A stretch of 5,499 nucleotides of DNA, from NCBI GenBank assembly GCA_947450745.1, contig CANFYD010000295.1:1-5499 (forward strand), given 5' to 3'. The notes beneath the pieces are model-generated. The model was not told the origin of the DNA, did no database searches, and saw only the letters and a list, made by a program, of their open reading frames with translations. A program made the translations under genes and the position numbers. The stretch comes from Burkholderiales bacterium (GTDB lineage Bacteria > Pseudomonadota > Gammaproteobacteria > Burkholderiales > Burkholderiaceae_C). Every line of letters starts with the position of its first letter. The stretch's first letter is position 1. Positions 5,140-5,499 of this stretch are shown here, piece after piece.

Positions 5140-5161
5140 TTAACGTTTACGTCAACGTCAA
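5140..5161. promoter_or_regulatory. Imperfect 22-bp palindrome, possible LiuR/MerR-type operator
   Basis: The half-sites TTAACGTTTAC and GTCAACGTCAA are complementary at 9 of 11 positions around a central ACGT. The site lies just after the adk terminator and 31 bp before the dehydrogenase start. From memory, ACGT-rich palindromes of this kind resemble the MerR-family LiuR sites placed upstream of branched-chain amino acid and acyl-CoA catabolism genes in proteobacteria. That assignment is inferential. No clear -10 hexamer follows. Confidence 0.45.
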
Positions 5162-5172
5162 CTTCAACTTCA
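5143..5172 (+). repeat. Hexamer-periodic direct repeat
   Basis: Five consecutive hexamers of the form AC(G/T)T(C/T)(A/T): ACGTTT once (5143-5148), ACGTCA twice (5149-5160) and ACTTCA twice (5161-5172). The first part coincides with the palindrome at 5140-5161, so the operator-like symmetry may partly reflect this short-period repeat. Confidence 0.6.
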
Positions 5173-5192
5173 CCCCAATCAAAGGATTCGTC

Positions 5193-5499
5193 ATGGAAAT
5201 TGCAGGCAAGATCTTCATCGTCACCGGCGGCGCTTCGGGCCTAGGCGAAGGCACGGCACGCATGTTGACTGCGCATGGCGCGCAAGTCGTGATCGCCGAC
5301 TTGTCGGTCGAACGCGGCGAGGCCTTGGCCAAGGAGTTGGGCGGTGCCTTTGTGCGGGCCGACGTCAGCCAGGAAGCCGATGGCCAAGCGGTGATGGCGC
5401 AAGCCGTCAGCATGGGCAAGCTGATGGGCTTGGTGAACTGCGCCGGTATTGCACCGGCAGCCAAGACGGTGGGCAAGGACGGCGCGCATCCGCTCGCCA
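5193..5499 (+). CDS. Short-chain dehydrogenase, HSD10-like 3-hydroxyacyl-CoA dehydrogenase (5' part)
   Basis: Only the first 102 codons are present; the gene runs off the window. The Rossmann-fold start is clear: IVTGGASGLGEGTA has the SDR cofactor motif TGxxxGxG (Thr11 to Gly18). Asp36 at the end of strand two favours NAD(H) over NADP(H). ADV at 56-58 and VNCAGIA (NCAG at 82-85) are the other standard SDR motifs. The run VNCAGIAPAAKT followed by a His-Pro-Leu segment resembles type II 3-hydroxyacyl-CoA dehydrogenase (HSD17B10 family), which oxidises 3-hydroxyacyl-CoA or 2-methyl-3-hydroxybutyryl-CoA in fatty acid and isoleucine breakdown. The catalytic Ser-Tyr-Lys lies beyond the window. ATG 5193 has AAAGGA six bases upstream (5181-5186). 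It is a separate transcription unit after the adk terminator, with an operator-like palindrome in its leader. The SDR call is firm; the substrate is inferred. Confidence 0.9.
   Translation, partial: MEIAGKIFIVTGGASGLGEGTARMLTAHGAQVVIADLSVERGEALAKELGGAFVRADVSQEADGQAVMAQAVSMGKLMGLVNCAGIAPAAKTVGKDGAHPLA

Overview
The window is GC-rich chromosomal DNA from a betaproteobacterium, most likely of the order Burkholderiales (Comamonadaceae or a neighbouring family). This is inferred from protein style and gene order: exbB-exbD-lpxK-Trm112-kdsB followed by adk, with an iron superoxide dismutase gene pointing away on the other side. Seven complete protein genes and the 5' part of an eighth are present. 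There is no tRNA, rRNA, insertion sequence, CRISPR array or phage gene.

Layout. Positions 24-605 (minus) hold sodB. Positions 606-1074 form a divergent intergenic region of about 470 bases without a convincing gene; it contains two short palindromes and a consensus DnaA box with a degenerate neighbour. Positions 1075-4248 (plus) form a tight five-gene cluster: exbB, exbD, lpxK, a Trm112/YcaR-type small zinc-ribbon-like protein, and kdsB. Its junctions are short, abutting or overlapping (27 bp; 52 bp bridged by an 18-codon mini-ORF; 0 bp; 4-bp ATGA overlap), so co-transcription and translational coupling are likely. After 172 bp comes adk (4421-5074), closed by a clear rho-independent terminator at 5107-5129. 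The window ends inside a short-chain dehydrogenase gene (5193 onward) that resembles HSD10-type 3-hydroxyacyl-CoA dehydrogenases and has an imperfect 22-bp palindrome in its leader.

How the genes work together. LpxK (lipid A 4'-kinase) and KdsB (CMP-Kdo synthetase) supply two inputs to Kdo-lipid A assembly. The small Trm112-like gene sits between them, as its homologue ycaR sits between lpxK and kdsB in enterobacteria. ExbB/ExbD form an inner-membrane proton-driven motor pair that normally energises TonB-type transport; no tonB is seen here. The cluster therefore has an envelope-biogenesis theme. Adk is housekeeping nucleotide metabolism, and the terminal dehydrogenase belongs to acyl-CoA catabolism.

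This is mostly an ordinary, conserved housekeeping region. I found no undescribed multi-gene system. The observations most worth checking are: an ExbB lacking the usual transmembrane glutamate; a mini-ORF bridging exbD and lpxK; an 8-bp tandem repeat running into the exbD start codon; the DnaA-box pair upstream of exbB; and the palindrome upstream of the acyl-CoA dehydrogenase.
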